A DNA stretch of 64,000 nt from Nematostella vectensis (lineage: Eukaryota; Cnidaria; Anthozoa; Actiniaria; Edwardsiidae). The position numbers and the translations under genes are program-made. Positions 34,301 to 48,500 of the stretch are shown here, one piece after another (position 1 is the first letter of the stretch; the number at the start of each line of letters is the position of its first letter). Below the pieces are notes generated by a model. It was given only the letters and a program-made list of their open reading frames with translations. It was not told the DNA's origin and ran no database searches. The stretch spans positions 11,976,460 to 12,040,459 of the forward strand of contig NC_064047.1 of the NCBI RefSeq assembly GCF_932526225.1, read 5' to 3'.

Positions 34301-36413
34301 AAATTATACCACTTGTGAGGGTGGTTGTTGTGGTGGAGTGGCCTCTCTATAAAATTATACCACTTGTGAGGGTGGTTGTTGTGGTGGAGTGGCCTCTCTA
34401 TAAAATTATACCACTTGTGAGGGTGGTTGTTGTGGTGGAGTGGCCTCTCTATAAAATTATACCACTTGTGAGGGTGGTTGTTGTGGTGGAGTGGCCTCTC
34501 TATAAAATTATACCACTTGTGAGGCTGGTTGTTGTGGTGGAGTGGCCTCTCTATAAAATTATACCACTTGTGATTGTGGTTGTTGTGGTGGAGTGGCCTC
34601 TCTATAAAATTATACCACTTGTGAGGCTGGTTGTTGTGGTGGAGTAGCCTCTCTATAAAATTATACCACTTGTGAGGGTGGTTGTTGTGGTGGAGTGGCC
34701 TCTCTATAAAATTATACCACTTGTGAGGGTGGTTGTTGTGGTGGAGTGGCCTCTCTATAAAATTATACCACTTGTGAGGGTGGTTGTTGTGGTGGAGTGG
34801 CCTCTCTATAAAATTATACCACTTGTGAGGGTGGTTGTTGTGGTGGAGTGGCCTCTCTATAAAATTATACCACTTGTGAGGGTGGTTGTTGTGGTGGAGT
34901 GGCCTCTCTATAAAATTATACCACTTGTGAGGCTGGTTGTTGTGGTGGAGTGGCCTCTCTATAAAATTATACCACTTGTGAGGGTGGTTGTTGTGGTGGA
35001 GTGGCCTCTCTATAAAATTATACCACTTGTGAGGGTGGTTGTTGTGGTGGAGTGGCCTCTCTATAAAATTATACCACTTGTGAGGGTGGTTGTTGTGGTG
35101 GAGTGGCCTCTCTATAAAATTATACCACTTGTGAGGGTGGTTGTTGTGGTGGAGTGGCCTCTCTATAAAATTATACCACTTGTGAGGGTGGTTGTTGTGG
35201 TGGAGTGGCCTCTCTATAAAATTATACCACTTGTGAGGGTGGTTGTTGTGGTGGAGTGGCCTCTCTATAAAATTATACCACTTGTGAGGGTGGTTGTTGT
35301 GGTGGAGTGGCCTCTCTATAAAATTATACCACTTGTGAGGGTGGTTGTTGTGGTGGAGTGGCCTCTCTATAAAATTATACCACTTGTGAGGGTGGTTGTT
35401 GTGGTGGAGTGGCCTCTTTATAAAATTATACCACTTGTGAGGGTGGTTGTTGTGGTGGAGTGGCCTCTCTATAAAATTATACCACTTGTGAGGGTGGTTG
35501 TTGTGGTGGAGTGGCCTCTATAAAATTATACCACTTGTGAGGCTGGTTGTTGTGGTGGAGTGGCCTCTCTATAAAATTATACCACTTGTGAGGCTGGTTG
35601 TTGTGGTGGAGTGGCCTCTCTATAAAATTATACCACTTGTGAGGGTGGTTGTTGTGGTGGAGTGGCCTCTATAAAATTATACCACTTGTGAGGCTGGTTG
35701 TTGTGGTGGAGTGGCCTCTCTATAAAATTATACCACTTGTGAGGCTGGTTGTTGTGGTGGAGTGGCCTCTTTATAAAATTATACCACTTGTGAGGCTGGT
35801 TGTTGTGGTGGAGTGGCCTCTCTATAAAATTATACCACTTGTGAGGGTGGTTGTTGTGGTGGAGTGGCCTCTCTATAAAATTATACCACTTGTGAGGGTG
35901 GTTGTTGTGGTGGAGTGGCCTCTCTATAAAATTATACCACTTGTGAGGGTGGTTGTTGTGGTGGAGTAGCCTCTCTATAAAATTATACCACTTGTGAGGG
36001 TGGTTGTTGTGGTGGAGTGGCCTCTCTATAAAATTATACCACTTGTGAGGGTGGTTGTTGTGGTGGAGTGGCCTCTCTATAAAATTATACCACTTGTGAG
36101 GGTGGTTGTTGTGGTGGAGTGGCCTCTCTATAAAATTATACCACTTGTGAGGGTGGTTGTTGTGGTGGAGTAGCCTCTCTATAAAATTATACCACTTGTG
36201 AGGGTGGTTGTTGTGGTGGAGTGGCCTCTCTATAAAATTATACCACTTGTGAGGGTGGTTGTTGTGGTGGAGTGGCCTCTCTATAAAATTATACCACTTG
36301 TGAGGGTGGTTGTTGTGGTGGAGTGGCCTCTCTATAAAATTATACCACTTGTGAGGGTGGTTGTTGTGGTGGAGTGGCCTCTCTATAAAATTATACCACT
36401 TGTGAGGCTGGTT
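31321..36413. repeat. 51-bp minisatellite, about 100 copies, unit B
   Basis: About 5.1 kb of the same unit as at 14968. The frame is cut wherever a unit lacks two bases (31591, 32864, 33984, 35515 and others). It contains a higher-order duplication with a period of 1,120 bp (see the separate entry). Single-base markers such as GTGGCGGAG, GTGATGGAG and GGTGATTG allow units to be told apart. Confidence 0.97.
31740..33985. repeat. Higher-order repeat of 1,120 bp inside the 51-bp array
   Basis: Five rare variants recur at the same 1,120-bp offset: GCGGAG (31991 and 33111), GATGGAG (32143 and 33263), GGCCCCTC (32253 and 33373; 32713 and 33833) and GGTGATTG (32845 and 33965). 22 units minus one 2-bp deletion equals 1,120. 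A block of 22 units was duplicated as a whole. Confidence 0.93.
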
Positions 36414-36645
36414 AAGCGGCAATGCCACCACCTTACTTCCGGTAGATTACGTAACTATCTCCAATCATTTGTAATGGTACGCGAAAAATATTACAAAATT
36501 GTAAAAGCAGTGTGCCTATTAGAAGTTTCTTTGAGGAGGTGACTGATAATTTAGAGCGGATGGTCTGTTAAATAGCGCGGATTCTAACAGATTCTCTCGT
36601 CTTTTGCCGTTTGAGGTTTCCGTCGGTCAACAGTGAGCTGGTGGC

Positions 36646-36903
36646 AATGATGCTTTAACTAGACGAGTATTCCAGGGGTATAGAATTATCGGTTATCGCT
36701 TTTTGGGGCAGTGAAATTTTCCAATGCTGCTTTAACTAGACGAGTATTCCAGGGGTATAGAATTATCGGCTATCGCTTTTTGGGGCAGTGAAATTTTCCA
36801 ATGCTGCTTTAACTAGACGAGTATTCCAGGGGTATAGAATTATCGGCTATCGCTTTTTGGGGCAGTGAAATTTTTCAATGCTGCTTTAACTAGACGAGTA
36901 TTT
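36646..36903. repeat. 77-bp tandem repeat, about 3.3 copies, unit B
   Basis: Virtually identical to 16271-16528. Confidence 0.93.
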
Positions 36904-37031
36904 CCTCGACTCATCATGCTAGCCCGGTCGCAGCTCTAGATCCCACATGGATCTAAGCTGTGGTTTAAAGCACTTCGTTCGAGTCGAAGTCGCCCTGCAG
37001 TTTTTTTTTTTTGCCGATGAAGTTTAACTGA

Positions 37032-37094
37032 GGCAAACCGGCTATGCCATGCTGACGAGTCCTAATAAGGACGAAACAGCTGTCCATGGTTGCC
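37032..37094 (+). ncRNA. Type I hammerhead ribozyme B1
   Basis: Identical to A1 in core, stem II (GTCCT/AGGAC), GAAA, palindromic stem III and both parts of stem I. Cleavage expected after C 37084. Confidence 0.92.
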
Positions 37095-37388
37095 GAACTG
37101 CACGGGTAATAGACTGTGCTAGCGTCCCGTCTTGGCCCGACTGGTGCCAATGTGTGTATGCTAGTGTGCTTCTAAAGTTCACATTTATGTATATATACTC
37201 GCAAGGATAGTTTGGCTATCCGACGGAGTTTTAGACTAGCAAAGGTCGCATGCGTGATCCGCACAATTGACATCACGCTAGCCCGGTCGCAGCTCTAGAT
37301 CCCACATGGATCTAAGCTGTGGTTTAAAGCACTTCGTTCGAGTCGAAGTCGCCCTGCAGTTTTTTTTTTGCCGATTAAGTTTAACTGA

Positions 37389-37451
37389 GGCAAACCGGCT
37401 ATGCCATGCTGACGAGTCCTAATAAGGACGAAACAGCTGTCGATGGTTGCC
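37389..37451 (+). ncRNA. Type I hammerhead ribozyme B2
   Basis: Core intact; cleavage expected after C 37441. Carries the same G for C at the first base after the site as A2. Confidence 0.88.
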
Positions 37452-37744
37452 GAACTGCACGGGTAATAGACTGTGCTAGCGTCCCGTCTTGGCCCGACTG
37501 GTGCCAATGTGTGTATGCTAGTGTGCTTCTAAAGTTCACATTTATGTATACATACTCGCAAGGATAGTTTGGCTATCCGACGGAGTTTTAGACTAGCAAA
37601 GGTCGCATGCGTGATCCGCACAATTGGCATCACGCTATCCCGGTAGCAGCTCTAGATCCCACAAGGATCTAAGCTGTGGTTTAAAGTACTTCGTTCGAGT
37701 CGAAGTCGCCCTGCAGTTTTTTTTTGCCGATGAAGTTTAACTGA

Positions 37745-37807
37745 GGCAAACCGGCTATGCCATGCTGACGAGTCCTAATAAGGACGAAACAGCTGTCCAT
37801 GGTTGCC
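37745..37807 (+). ncRNA. Type I hammerhead ribozyme B3
   Basis: Core and stems match the full consensus of A1; cleavage expected after C 37797. Unlike A3, stem I is fully paired. Confidence 0.92.
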
Positions 37808-37898
37808 GAACTGCACGGGTAATAGACTGTGCTAGCGTCCCGTCTTGGCCCGACTGGTGCCAATGTGTGTATGCTAGTGTGCTTCTAAAGTTCGCATT

Positions 37899-39516
37899 GT
37901 TTGTACAACTTCGTCAACGGCTACTGAGCTCAATAATCGAATCTAGGAGGAAAAGAAAAATATTGCACATTATCTGAAGCGAGAGAATTCTTTGCGATCA
38001 GAGACACCGCTGTTTGCTTCTGTTTTGTTTGGTTCCGTATGTGACTGCTGAGCTCGCCTTGCGTGACAGGGGGCGGTCTGAGTGACTGCGTGGGGGACTA
38101 GGGTCTAGACTCCTTTGCGTCTTTCCCGAAGGGTTGATCAGACGCTTCCATTGTAAGTTGAGATTCGTCTGAGAAGATTTCGACTAGAAACAGGTATTTA
38201 TATCGCCTATTTCCACCCTATTTTGGCTATATTACCTATTTCATTATTGTATGGGGTCTAAAAGTGGATCGATTCATTTGTCCTCAACTGATAACTCTTG
38301 AGAGGTGAAATGAGTGAAATCGCTTTCGATTCGATTCCACTAAAATTCCGAAAGACTCGAAAAGTTTCCGAGTAAAAAAAATATATATTAAATGTACCTT
38401 TTGTTCCAAACGTTGTGTTTAGTATATTGGCAGTCTATATTTGAATTATTATGTGTTGTCTTATTCGTTGTTGTTGTTACAATGCTGTACATCAAAGGTC
38501 GGTACAGCTAGATATGCTCACTCTAGCTGAATCGTTAACCTTATAACACTTTATTTTCGCGTCAATTTAAAAAGCCAGAGTGAAGTTAGTTCCTTATTCG
38601 CAGTTCCTTTTTCGTCTGTTTCCTTATTCGCTCAGTTCCTTATTCAAATCCGGGGGGGGGGGGGGGGGGGTATTTACATGATACCTTTTAATACGAGTTG
38701 AAACAGTATTTAGGCATAACAGTTTATTCAGAACAAGTCCAACAGCATTTTCGTCGGGTAATTTTGGTTGCTTTAACGTGCTTTGCTGCTAACAAAGCTG
38801 TGAACATGAGACTCTATCTGCTACAAAAGGTCAAATTACGCAATGCGTGCGATCGCTTTCACAAATGAATCTAGCAAAAGAGACGAAATCTACCTCTCAT
38901 CTAATAAATGTATTTGTATCTTGGGCTTTCTTTCCAAACGCATTATTATATTTAGAGGAGAAATATTCACGCTTTACTTGACTACGTACGCGTGTAGAAT
39001 GAATTTGACCTTGCTAACAAAACCACAAATTGACAGATAGTGCTTGTTGTCAATTAACACCTTGGCTACTACATAAGGTTCTGACAAAACAAATAAATTA
39101 GTGCAGTGACACGAATAGGGAACTGTTCCTTATTCAAGTTAGTTTTCGCGAATAAGGAAATGGAATCTCCAAACGTCCCATTTCGTTTTACGACTTATCC
39201 TAATAAGGAATAGACTATGAAGAGGATTGTCAGTGTTTGCTTATCATTTCTCAATAAAGGAAAGGAAATTTCATAACTCCCGATTTCTCTTTAACTACTC
39301 CTTTCTAAAGAGTTCCCGAAAAAGGAAATGGCATTTCATAACTCCCGATCTCGCTTTAACTACTAAAAGGAAATGACCAGAAGGGGCGTGGCTATTCCCC
39401 CAATATTTTCTCAATTTTCTGTAGCGTGCCCCTCCCCCAATCTTAAGTGGCCTGCTATGCCTCTCGTAGAAAAGGAATAATAAATTTGCTTATGCTTTAC
39501 TTGTTGTTTTTTAGAA
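37899..39516. other. Region upstream of gene C
   Basis: Counterpart of 17526-19137, with the same TTCCTTATTC motifs (38589-38647, inverted at 39113-39210), a longer G-run (about 19, from 38652), the same pair of direct repeats and the TTTTTTAG acceptor-like tract before the ATG. No gene recognised. Confidence 0.5.
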
Positions 39517-42500
39517 ATGACATCCGCCAGCAGGCGCCTCGAGGATGAGGTGACGTGCTCTATATGTATAGAGCACTTCAACGATCCTAGAGTGCTCCCT
39601 TGCTTGCACTCATTTTGTCGGCACTGCCTGGAAGAGCTGGCAGTGCACTCTGAAGGGAGAGGAAAACTTGTGTGCCCCCTCTGTAAGGCGGAATTCCAGG
39701 TAATCTGTCATACAGAAATTCATCCATTACTTAATGAACCCTGGCACAACTGTGTGACAAATATTTTGCTGTAACAAAGAAATGGATTCAAACGACAAGT
39801 GCATTTCGAAAGAGAAAAGCGAAATTGAATTCTTCTCACAAGAATTACTTTATGAGTATTGAATTATTAAAAGATGAGGATCCCCAAGCTAATGTTGTAT
39901 TTTGCATGTTTCCTTCATAGTTACGTAAATATATGGGCGTTACAAAAAAATTGGGACAAAAACCTATAATAAAATACCTTCAAACTTTTCTTACCTGTTT
40001 TTGGACTTGTCATTCACATCCCTGTGAAGTTTCAATTCATTTGGGGCAATATTGAGCAATTGTAGTTCAACTATATTTACAGTAACTATGAATAAAACAC
40101 GTAAAATACAACATTAGCTCGGGGAACCTATGCCCTCCCCTGAAACCATATGCAAACTCCGTTATAACTATATTTTACTGATTATTGTTCTAGATTTCCC
40201 CAGCAGATGTTCCGAGTTTAAAGGTGAATTTCATGATCAACAGTATTATCTCTGTTCTTCCTTTGTTGACATCTGAAGACTCCAAGAAGAAACCATCTTG
40301 TGAATCGTGTGATAGCGGCGAGCCTGCCCAAGGGAGATGTAACGAGTGCGACCACTTTGTCTGTGAGCAGTGCATCTCGGCTCATAAGAGATTACGACTA
40401 CTACAACACCACACTCTCCTCAGTCTTGATGAGATCAAAAGCGGAAAGTTACTTTCGAAGAGCAAAACTTCCTACTGCACCAAACATGAAGGTGAAGTGC
40501 TGAAACTGTTTTGCGAATCTTGTAAGGAAGTAATTTGCCGGGACTGCACCGTCGTTGATCATAAAAATCACGATTACCTTTTCACAAGTGATGTAATCGC
40601 TCGAGAGAAAGAAGAAATATTGGGAAGAGCAAAAAAAGTTGCATCAAAACTCACCGATATTGAACAGGCGATGGCATTGGTAGAAGAGACTCAACAACAT
40701 CTCGAGGAAAATAAACGTGCGACCAGAAGGGATCTGGATGCGTTCATTGATAAGCAAATAGGTACTCTTGAGAAGATGCGATCTGATCTTAAAGGGGGGA
40801 TTGAGTCAGCTTGTCAAAAGCATGATAAGCAGCTGACTGCTCAGAGAGAGACTCTATCCATGAGACTTGCAAGTGCTCGTAGCAGTTTGGAGTTTGCTGA
40901 GAGAATGTGCAGAGATGCAAATGATGTGGATGTCTTGTCCATTAGGAATGAAGTGCTATCCCAGCTATCGAGTCTTGCAGAGAAACCCGTGGATCAGCCT
41001 TGTACGGAGGTTGGAGTTCGTCTTGTAGTGGATGAGGAGTATTGGGATTCTTTGTCAAAGAAGATCTCAGTTGATGTGATTTCTGTTGGTGAATCTGAGC
41101 AAACAGGTACTAATTCTCTAATACTGTTATGTAGGTCGGTCGGTCGGTCGGTCGGTCGGCCGGCAGGCAGGCAGGCAGGTAGGTACCCTCAATGGACTCT
41201 TGAATAGGCTTCCTAGTTTTACCTTTTACTACCATCTCGAAGGTCTTTCTCATGTTCAACTCCATTCGGTTCTCCAGCGCCCAGCGCTTGATGTTGGTAA
41301 CTTTCTCCAGCGATGAATCAATCGTGTCTGAGCCAGATATCACAGGCGTACTTATTGTGATGTCATCCGCATATTTGATAAATAGAGAGTTGGCGCTAGC
41401 GTTCTGAATGTCATTTACCATGATAGAGAATAGCAACGGTCCTAGCACCGTTCCTTGGGGGACTCCTCTGCTGATTCCAAGGAAACTGGTAGCCATCCCA
41501 TTAACCACAACTCGCTGCTTTCGATCGCACAGGAAGCTCATTATCCACAATCTGTTACAAAACTAATTATTGTTTAATGGGGAAGTACTTATCAGACGAT
41601 GATCTTTTTAGTCTCTATGCCTGTATTTATTACCTAAATTGGCCATGAAAGCGGTGTTGTTCTGCTAAATACTTCGAGGGATGGCTGCTTTTGCAAATGG
41701 AGACAGTCGGCACGATATATAGATATATAGACAGTCTCTTTGGCAACATCAAATAAATTTTATATTTTACAAAATTATAGTCTGCAAATATCCTAGCGCA
41801 CCTTCATTTAATTCAAATTAATTGAATAAATATTCCAAATAGCGCACAGACATCCCAAATGTATTTTCTGGGGACGTCAACATGTTTACTTCAAGCTCGA
41901 ATAATTAATAGATTGAAAAACTTTCATTAGGGTATGCGAATAAAGAGAATACATTTTAAGAAATCGATGATAAGCGTGACAAATTCCAACCGTTCCACTT
42001 CTGAGACAATCTGTTACAAAACTAATAGGACCCTTTCCCTCCCCCTTCCTCAATGTTGGAGGGCAAATGATCACCTTGCTACTGCTTGTGTTTTGTGCTG
42101 AAAAATCGCCTCTAACCAATATTAATCGGGGGGAGAGGGTTGGCGGTTGTTCGTATGGGAAGTGTCCCGCTTACTTTTGTTGAGGATTGTCTGAGCAATT
42201 GATTGACAGGTCCTGGAACAGGAAACACTATCGTTGATAACGCAACGACAATACAACTATGCGAACGTCAAAATCAAACACATACAATTATCGTGCCAGA
42301 ATCGCGCGTAAAAATGGACAGAAGCTTCAGAGACGACTATTTTTCATTGTAAACAATCTCATCTGTTTCTTCATATAAAAAATACCAGCTATGAAGAATT
42401 TATTATGTGAGAGATTTTCACTACAAATTTAGTCACGCAAGCTTGTCTCGGGGAGAAGGTCAATTCAATAAATTCATCTGTTTTACAATAGTTTTGCTAA

Positions 42501-45500
42501 ATATCTGACACTTTGACACAGTTATGCTTGAAGAGTTCAAGCAAAGTGTATGCAATGCTTTTTCTGTGGGGCATTCGCTAAAATCGACGGCTACAGACTA
42601 CGTCTTCTGTTCTTGCTTACGTGGCTCAACGATTAACACCAACGGTTAACCATTTTAAAATTGTTTAAGAAATGCCTTACGAAAGAAATTCGAACTCTAA
42701 AATAATACAGTAACAACTTGAGATTCAAGCTCATAAATTGACACTAGTTTTGTTTGAATGAGGGTTTGCATTTTGGAGAGAGAGCTCATGGTAGATGGTT
42801 GACCGTCGTTTTACTAAGATAAAAATAAAGTTCATTTTTATATAAACGGTCTACCACGGTTGACCGCTCAAAAAAGCCCTATTATATATTTCAAATCATT
42901 TGTAAGCTTCATATACCTAAATAGCTTTGTGATGGTAATAGAATAGACGAATGATTGAAGAAATCCGGCTACCATGAGTGAAAATAATGTTTTTCTAAAA
43001 ATGGCAGACCGTACACGGTCCACACCCGCTTTTTTGCACCGCCATGCTAAATATATAAACACTTGTTGTGATGTTCATTGAAAATGAAATGAGACGAGGC
43101 TCTCATGTTTTCTACAACAGATAAACCGCCTATTTATCGCTTTCTTTAGTCGATTTGTTATTTATTGTTTAATGGGGAAATACTTATTAGGCGATGATCT
43201 TTTTAGTCTCTATGCCTGTATTTATTTTACCTAAATTGGCCATAAAAGCGGTGTTTTTCAGCTAAATACTCCGAGGGATGGCTGCTTTTGCAAATGGAGA
43301 CAGTCGGCACGATATATAGACAGTCTCTTTGGCAACATCAAATGAATTTTATATTTTACAAAATTATAGTCTGCAAATATCCCAGCGCACCTTCATTTAA
43401 TTCAAATTAATTGAAAAAAATATTCCAAATAGCGCACAGATATCCCAAAAATATTTTCTGGGGACGTCAACATGTTTACGTCAAGCTCGAATAATTAATA
43501 GAGTGAAAAACTTTCATTAGGGTATGCGAATAAAGAGAATACATTTTAAGAAATCGATGATAACCGTGACAAATTCCAATCGTTCCCCTTCTGAGACAAT
43601 CTGTTACAAAACTAATGGGACACTTTCCCTCCCCCTTTCTCAATGTTGGAGGGCAAATGATCACCTTGCTACTGCTTGTGTTTTGAGCTGAAAAATCGCC
43701 TCTAACCAATATTAATCGGGGGGAGAGGGTTGGCGGTTGTTCGTATGGGAAGTGTCCCACTTACTTTTGTTGAAGATTGCAGTTCTTGGTGTAAGGGTTG
43801 ATGTCGTATTTTGCCAGTTTATTACAGAGAATATGGTGAGGGACAGTGTCGAAGGCCTTGCTGAAATCAAATGACAAGGCTCTAACAAAATCTGCATCGT
43901 TGTCTAACTGCTTGGGCCAAAAATGTTGGCATTTGATCAGGGCCATTGTTGTGTTATGGCCTTTCTTGTAGGCAAATTGGTCGGGGCCAATTTCCGACTT
44001 AAGAGTGGAACAGAGTTCGTTTCTGCAGACAAGACGCTTGAAAATCCTCATGATGATATTAGTCAGTGAGATTGGTCTGAGTTGACTACACTCTGTCAGA
44101 GGAGATTCCTTAGGGATGGGCGAGATGTTCGCTAACTTCCAAGCCATTGGGACAGTTTGTTGTTGGAGTGAACAGTTGAAGATATTTTTGACAACAGGTG
44201 CAAGATGGTGAGAAAAGTCGCGCCAGAGCAAGTACGGAAATTGGTCAGGCCCTGAGGCAGTTCGTTTATATGTGATAAAAAACTCATTACATCGCTCTCA
44301 CTCACTGTTGGGGTTCGGGTGCCTTCAGGTATCTCCAGGCGCACGGGGACAACATATGCCTTATCAGTATTGGTGGCTTGAAAATGTGAGTTGATGATGT
44401 CGGGTGAAATCACCGATGATGATGATGATGATGCGCGTTCCCTGTGTCTTCCGGCCAGTTATTCTATTGGCTGTCTCCCACCATTCTTTTGAACCGCATT
44501 TGTGTTCCTTATGAACAGCTTCCACCTGATTACTCCGAATAAGAATGTTGATACACTCTTGGCGCCTCAGAATGTCAGCACGGGTTCCTTTATGCGCGAT
44601 TCTGTTCCTGATGTTACAAAGGTGTTTAACCAGGGGGGACATGTAAGGTGGGTCTCTGGATGAGACTTTTGACCCTAATGAGCGGAAAACATTCATTGAA
44701 CATCGACCACAGGCTCGCATTTAGCAGCTCCACACTCTCCTCTAGGTTAGCAAGATTTTTAATAGGACTCCAGTCGAAAACATTTGTTTTTCCTGATCAA
44801 ATAACTGAAATCCTCTGCTATCAAACCTCTCACTTTTCAAAAAATTAATTTTACCTTTGATTTGATTTGTGCATTGTTTTTTTTTTACCCCCAGTAACTC
44901 TATGCCTAAATTTAACCTCGTGGTAGTGTAAAGTAATTTTTGTTTTTTTAATCATGTAGTTTTCATTGTATGTATACCCCGAATTATTTACATTTATTAC
45001 ATTATGAGTAGCGACTGAAGGGATCAAAGCCGCAGTTCTTCTAGAAATAATTGAGACAAATTTAAAGCAGAAACTTCATAGGATACCAGATTCACAATTT
45101 TTAAGCACCAGCGTTTTGCGACGAGTAGAATACATAGAAGCATACCATAATAAACATGTCTTTATTCATAATATTTCCTGATGGTGCAATTCAGTTGCAG
45201 ATCTTTTGCTTAATGGTAGTTCTACAAAAGGTGGTTACGGGTTAGGTTTATTCGAAAGATTAATGGTGATCAAGTCCAGCGTTTGTGACACTTCGATAAT
45301 TTGTCCTATTTATATATAATTTTCGGCGAAGGGATTTTTATCCTTTCTGTAATTGACAGAGAGTGTCTTTTGACACAAATCTAATCCTGATGGTGGAACT
45401 TTGGGCCCAGAATACTATAGGAATCTTGATTTGGGGCAGGACTAAGTACGACCACACAACAACAGCAGCAACAATTTGTACTAACCCTTTGGGTGACACA

Positions 45501-48500
45501 CATATACACTGACTTTATTTGTTTGAGACATGATGAGGATAAGGAATTGTGCCTTCTTGATAAAAAGAGTATTGGTTACTTATCTGGTGATGGTGTAACT
45601 CCGTTTGTAGGTCTTGAGCAGTCCGCCATCCTCAGCGGCAAAGGTCCAGAGTACCTCCGAGATCTCTTGGGAATCCTGAAGCCCGTGCAGCAAAGTCCCA
45701 AGAGTCGCTGGGTCAGATGTTTCTCAGCAAAGAGAGATGGCTGGGCTGCCAGGACCTTCCACGAAAAATGCGACGGCAAAGCGCCGAACATCGTACTCGT
45801 AAGCGTTGAAGGAAGATACGTGTTTGGTGGCTACTCTGACGTAGCGTGGACAAGTGAGTACACTAATGAATACGAGAAGGGTCGTATCAGGGTGAGCGTC
45901 GAAATGTCTGATCATGTTTGTAAATTATTGTTTGTAAACTATTTTTTATTCATTACCATGAACTTTAAACTTAAGACTTGCAGTACGTTTTCCTAAGCCA
46001 CCTTCCACCCAATATGTATTAAGTCATATGATAAAAGGATTGGATAGACAAATATAGATATAGTTTGTTAGCAGCTACCATGGTATTACATGAGGTGAGC
46101 TCGTTAATTTTGCTGTTTGGTGCAGGAAAATGTTTTTACATAATTACAAGATTTTTCCTTGGACAACCCTTAAAGTAGGTGTTACTAAAATCGAGAAATT
46201 AAACAGAAACTCTGGATATCTTAGCGCAATTACATTCCAACTGCTTCTGTTATTTATTTCGTGTTACATCGCAATACTGTAATTCAGATGCTTCCGAAAG
46301 CAGTTTCGTGTCTACATCGCAATACTGTAACTCAGATTCTTCCGAAAGCAGTTTCGTGTCTACATCGCAATACTGTAATTCAGATTCTTCCGAAAGCAGT
46401 TTCGTGTCTACATCGCAATACTGTAATTCAGATTCTTCCGAAAGCAGTTTCGTGTCTGCATCGCAATACTGTAATTCAGATTTTCCCCAAGGAAGTTTCG
46501 TGTCTACATCGCAATACTATAATTCAAATTCTTCCGAAAGCAGTTTTATGTCTACATCGCAATACTGTAATTCCGATTCTTCCGAAAGCAGTTTCGTGTC
46601 TACATCGCAATACTGCAATTCCGATTCTTCCGAAAGCAGTTTTATGTCTACATCGCAATACTGTAACTCAGATTCTTCCGGAAGCAGTTTTATGTCTGAG
46701 TATCCAGAGTGAAGCCGGCAGAAGGAAGATCTTAGGACCCAAGTTTATTTTTCTTTCGATAATCTTTCTAATAATCGTTTCATAATTTATCGTGTTTGGG
46801 GACAAACACAAGTTTGACAAGGGATGTATGTTATAGGACGGTTTGTTATATTGTTTAGGTTATAGGTTATTGTCGTCTAGTATTTCATGTTCCTATCTTG
46901 AAGTTTTATTTATCTTTTAAGGATAATTTTGATTTTGTTTACAATTGATGGTTTCCTAAGTCTAGATTTTAGCACGCCCGTGGACCCTCCGCATCGATGA
47001 CCTTTTGGTGCGTCTAAATCCAGGGAGTGTACTGTTTCTTATACGTGGCGAAATCTCCGGTTTCTTTTTGTTTTGGAAATTTTGTTTGAACAGTTAAATT
47101 CTTTCTAAATTGTATGCCACCGCCCTCACCCCTTGGTTTAGACATCTATACTTCTATCGTTATTTCAATTAGGCGAAACTGTTGTAGACACGCGCTCTTT
47201 CAGCATGCGCAGTTAAGTTTTAAAAGTTGCTTCATCGTTAGTGTTATTTTAGAGTTACCTTGACTTCATAGATTATTCTGTAAATAAGCAGGGACGAGAG
47301 ACCAACTCTGTGATTTCCCACGCCCTCACGCTTTTGTCTGATTGGTTCGTTTTGCCAAATTTTCTCCGTTTCCTCTTGAATTGTTCTACATTCAAGATTG
47401 TTTTACATATTTCCATTCATGTGGGACCACTACATGGGTATCTGTCTGGTCCAAGGGTATAAATATAGCGAGCCTAATTCTGTACTTATGCTGCTGCTGT
47501 GGCCAAACATTTGGAAAGCATTGAAAAACGCCAGCCTTGCCTTCATCTTCATCTCCGTCTAAAGGATCCCGGCTTGTGCCCCTAACATTAATTCATACAA
47601 TGGGAAATAATTTTGATTATTTTTGCTTTCTATCTTATGCTAATTAATAGAATTTCGAATATTATTTTTTACCGTTTTTTTTTTGACTGAAAATACAACT
47701 TTGAGCTCCATTGAAGGGTTGTGGGTAAGGGATCAATTGTATCTTTTTCCCATCGGCACTTCAATCACCATCCTTAGATGTATTTCACGGTAAAATAGCT
47801 TGGCATTCACTCATCAGAGGAGATACTAGTTATTATATAAAATGTGGTAGGACTGTATTTCTATTCCTTTTGATCAACTTTTTGCAAACACGGCATCTAA
47901 TAAATCTCCATTAAAATCTCTAATAAGCCCCTGGCGATTATTTCTTTTTGTCTTGACAAAATCTGCTCGATTAGAGAGAGGGGCTTGTTTCAAAACCTTT
48001 TTTTCATTTTCTGACACTAGGTATTTCGGCCCCTATAAAAGGTGTTAAAAATTAGTGCTTATTACTCGTACAAAAATAGATAAATCTAGCAAGAGTCAAT
48101 TGTTCCTTTTGGAAAGATGTTTCTTCGGGGTTAGGGGTGAAGACTCAATTTCCTTGAATTTAAATAATACGAGTTCGGCACGGTTTTTGCTGTTTTTATT
48201 CTAGTTTGTATTTTAAAATAACGCATTTTGTTTTATGTTCTTTAAAGTGAGTGACCGTGGACGGCAGTCTTCCACCAAGTCATTCTTGTTCACGCTGTGT
48301 AACAAGAATGGCTACCGCCCTGAAAAGTTGCCATTGAGGCGCACGCCAGATAGAAACGCCATTTGTGACTACACAAGATGCGGTCCGGTGTTTGGTGGTG
48401 ATCATGACCTGTTTATCGCTGACAACGCGGGGGGTAATGAAGGGTCCTATACGTGGTCACAAACGTACGCTCGTCCCCAGGGCGCCCCATCTGATGGCCC

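Larger units (their letters stand above)
36911..37898 (+). mobile_element. Retrozyme-like array of hammerhead monomers, unit B
   Basis: Counterpart of 16538-17525. Predicted cleavage sites after 37084, 37441 and 37797 are 357 and 356 bp apart. Each monomer shares its private variants with the monomer at the same position in A (for example GATTAAG and GTCGATGG in monomer 2, CACAAGG and GTAGCAGC in monomer 3). The array therefore existed before the units duplicated and has not been homogenised since. T-runs are 12, 10 and 9. Confidence 0.85.
19382..39760. repeat. Segmental duplication unit B
   Basis: Full unit, 20,379 bp from one RING exon start (19138) to the next (39517). Its length is inflated by about 100 copies of the 51-bp minisatellite and about 35 copies of the 48-bp minisatellite. 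In the second intron it is almost identical to unit C, including the extra block of about 460 bp at 21190-21650 that unit A lacks. B and C are therefore the closest pair there. Confidence 0.9.
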
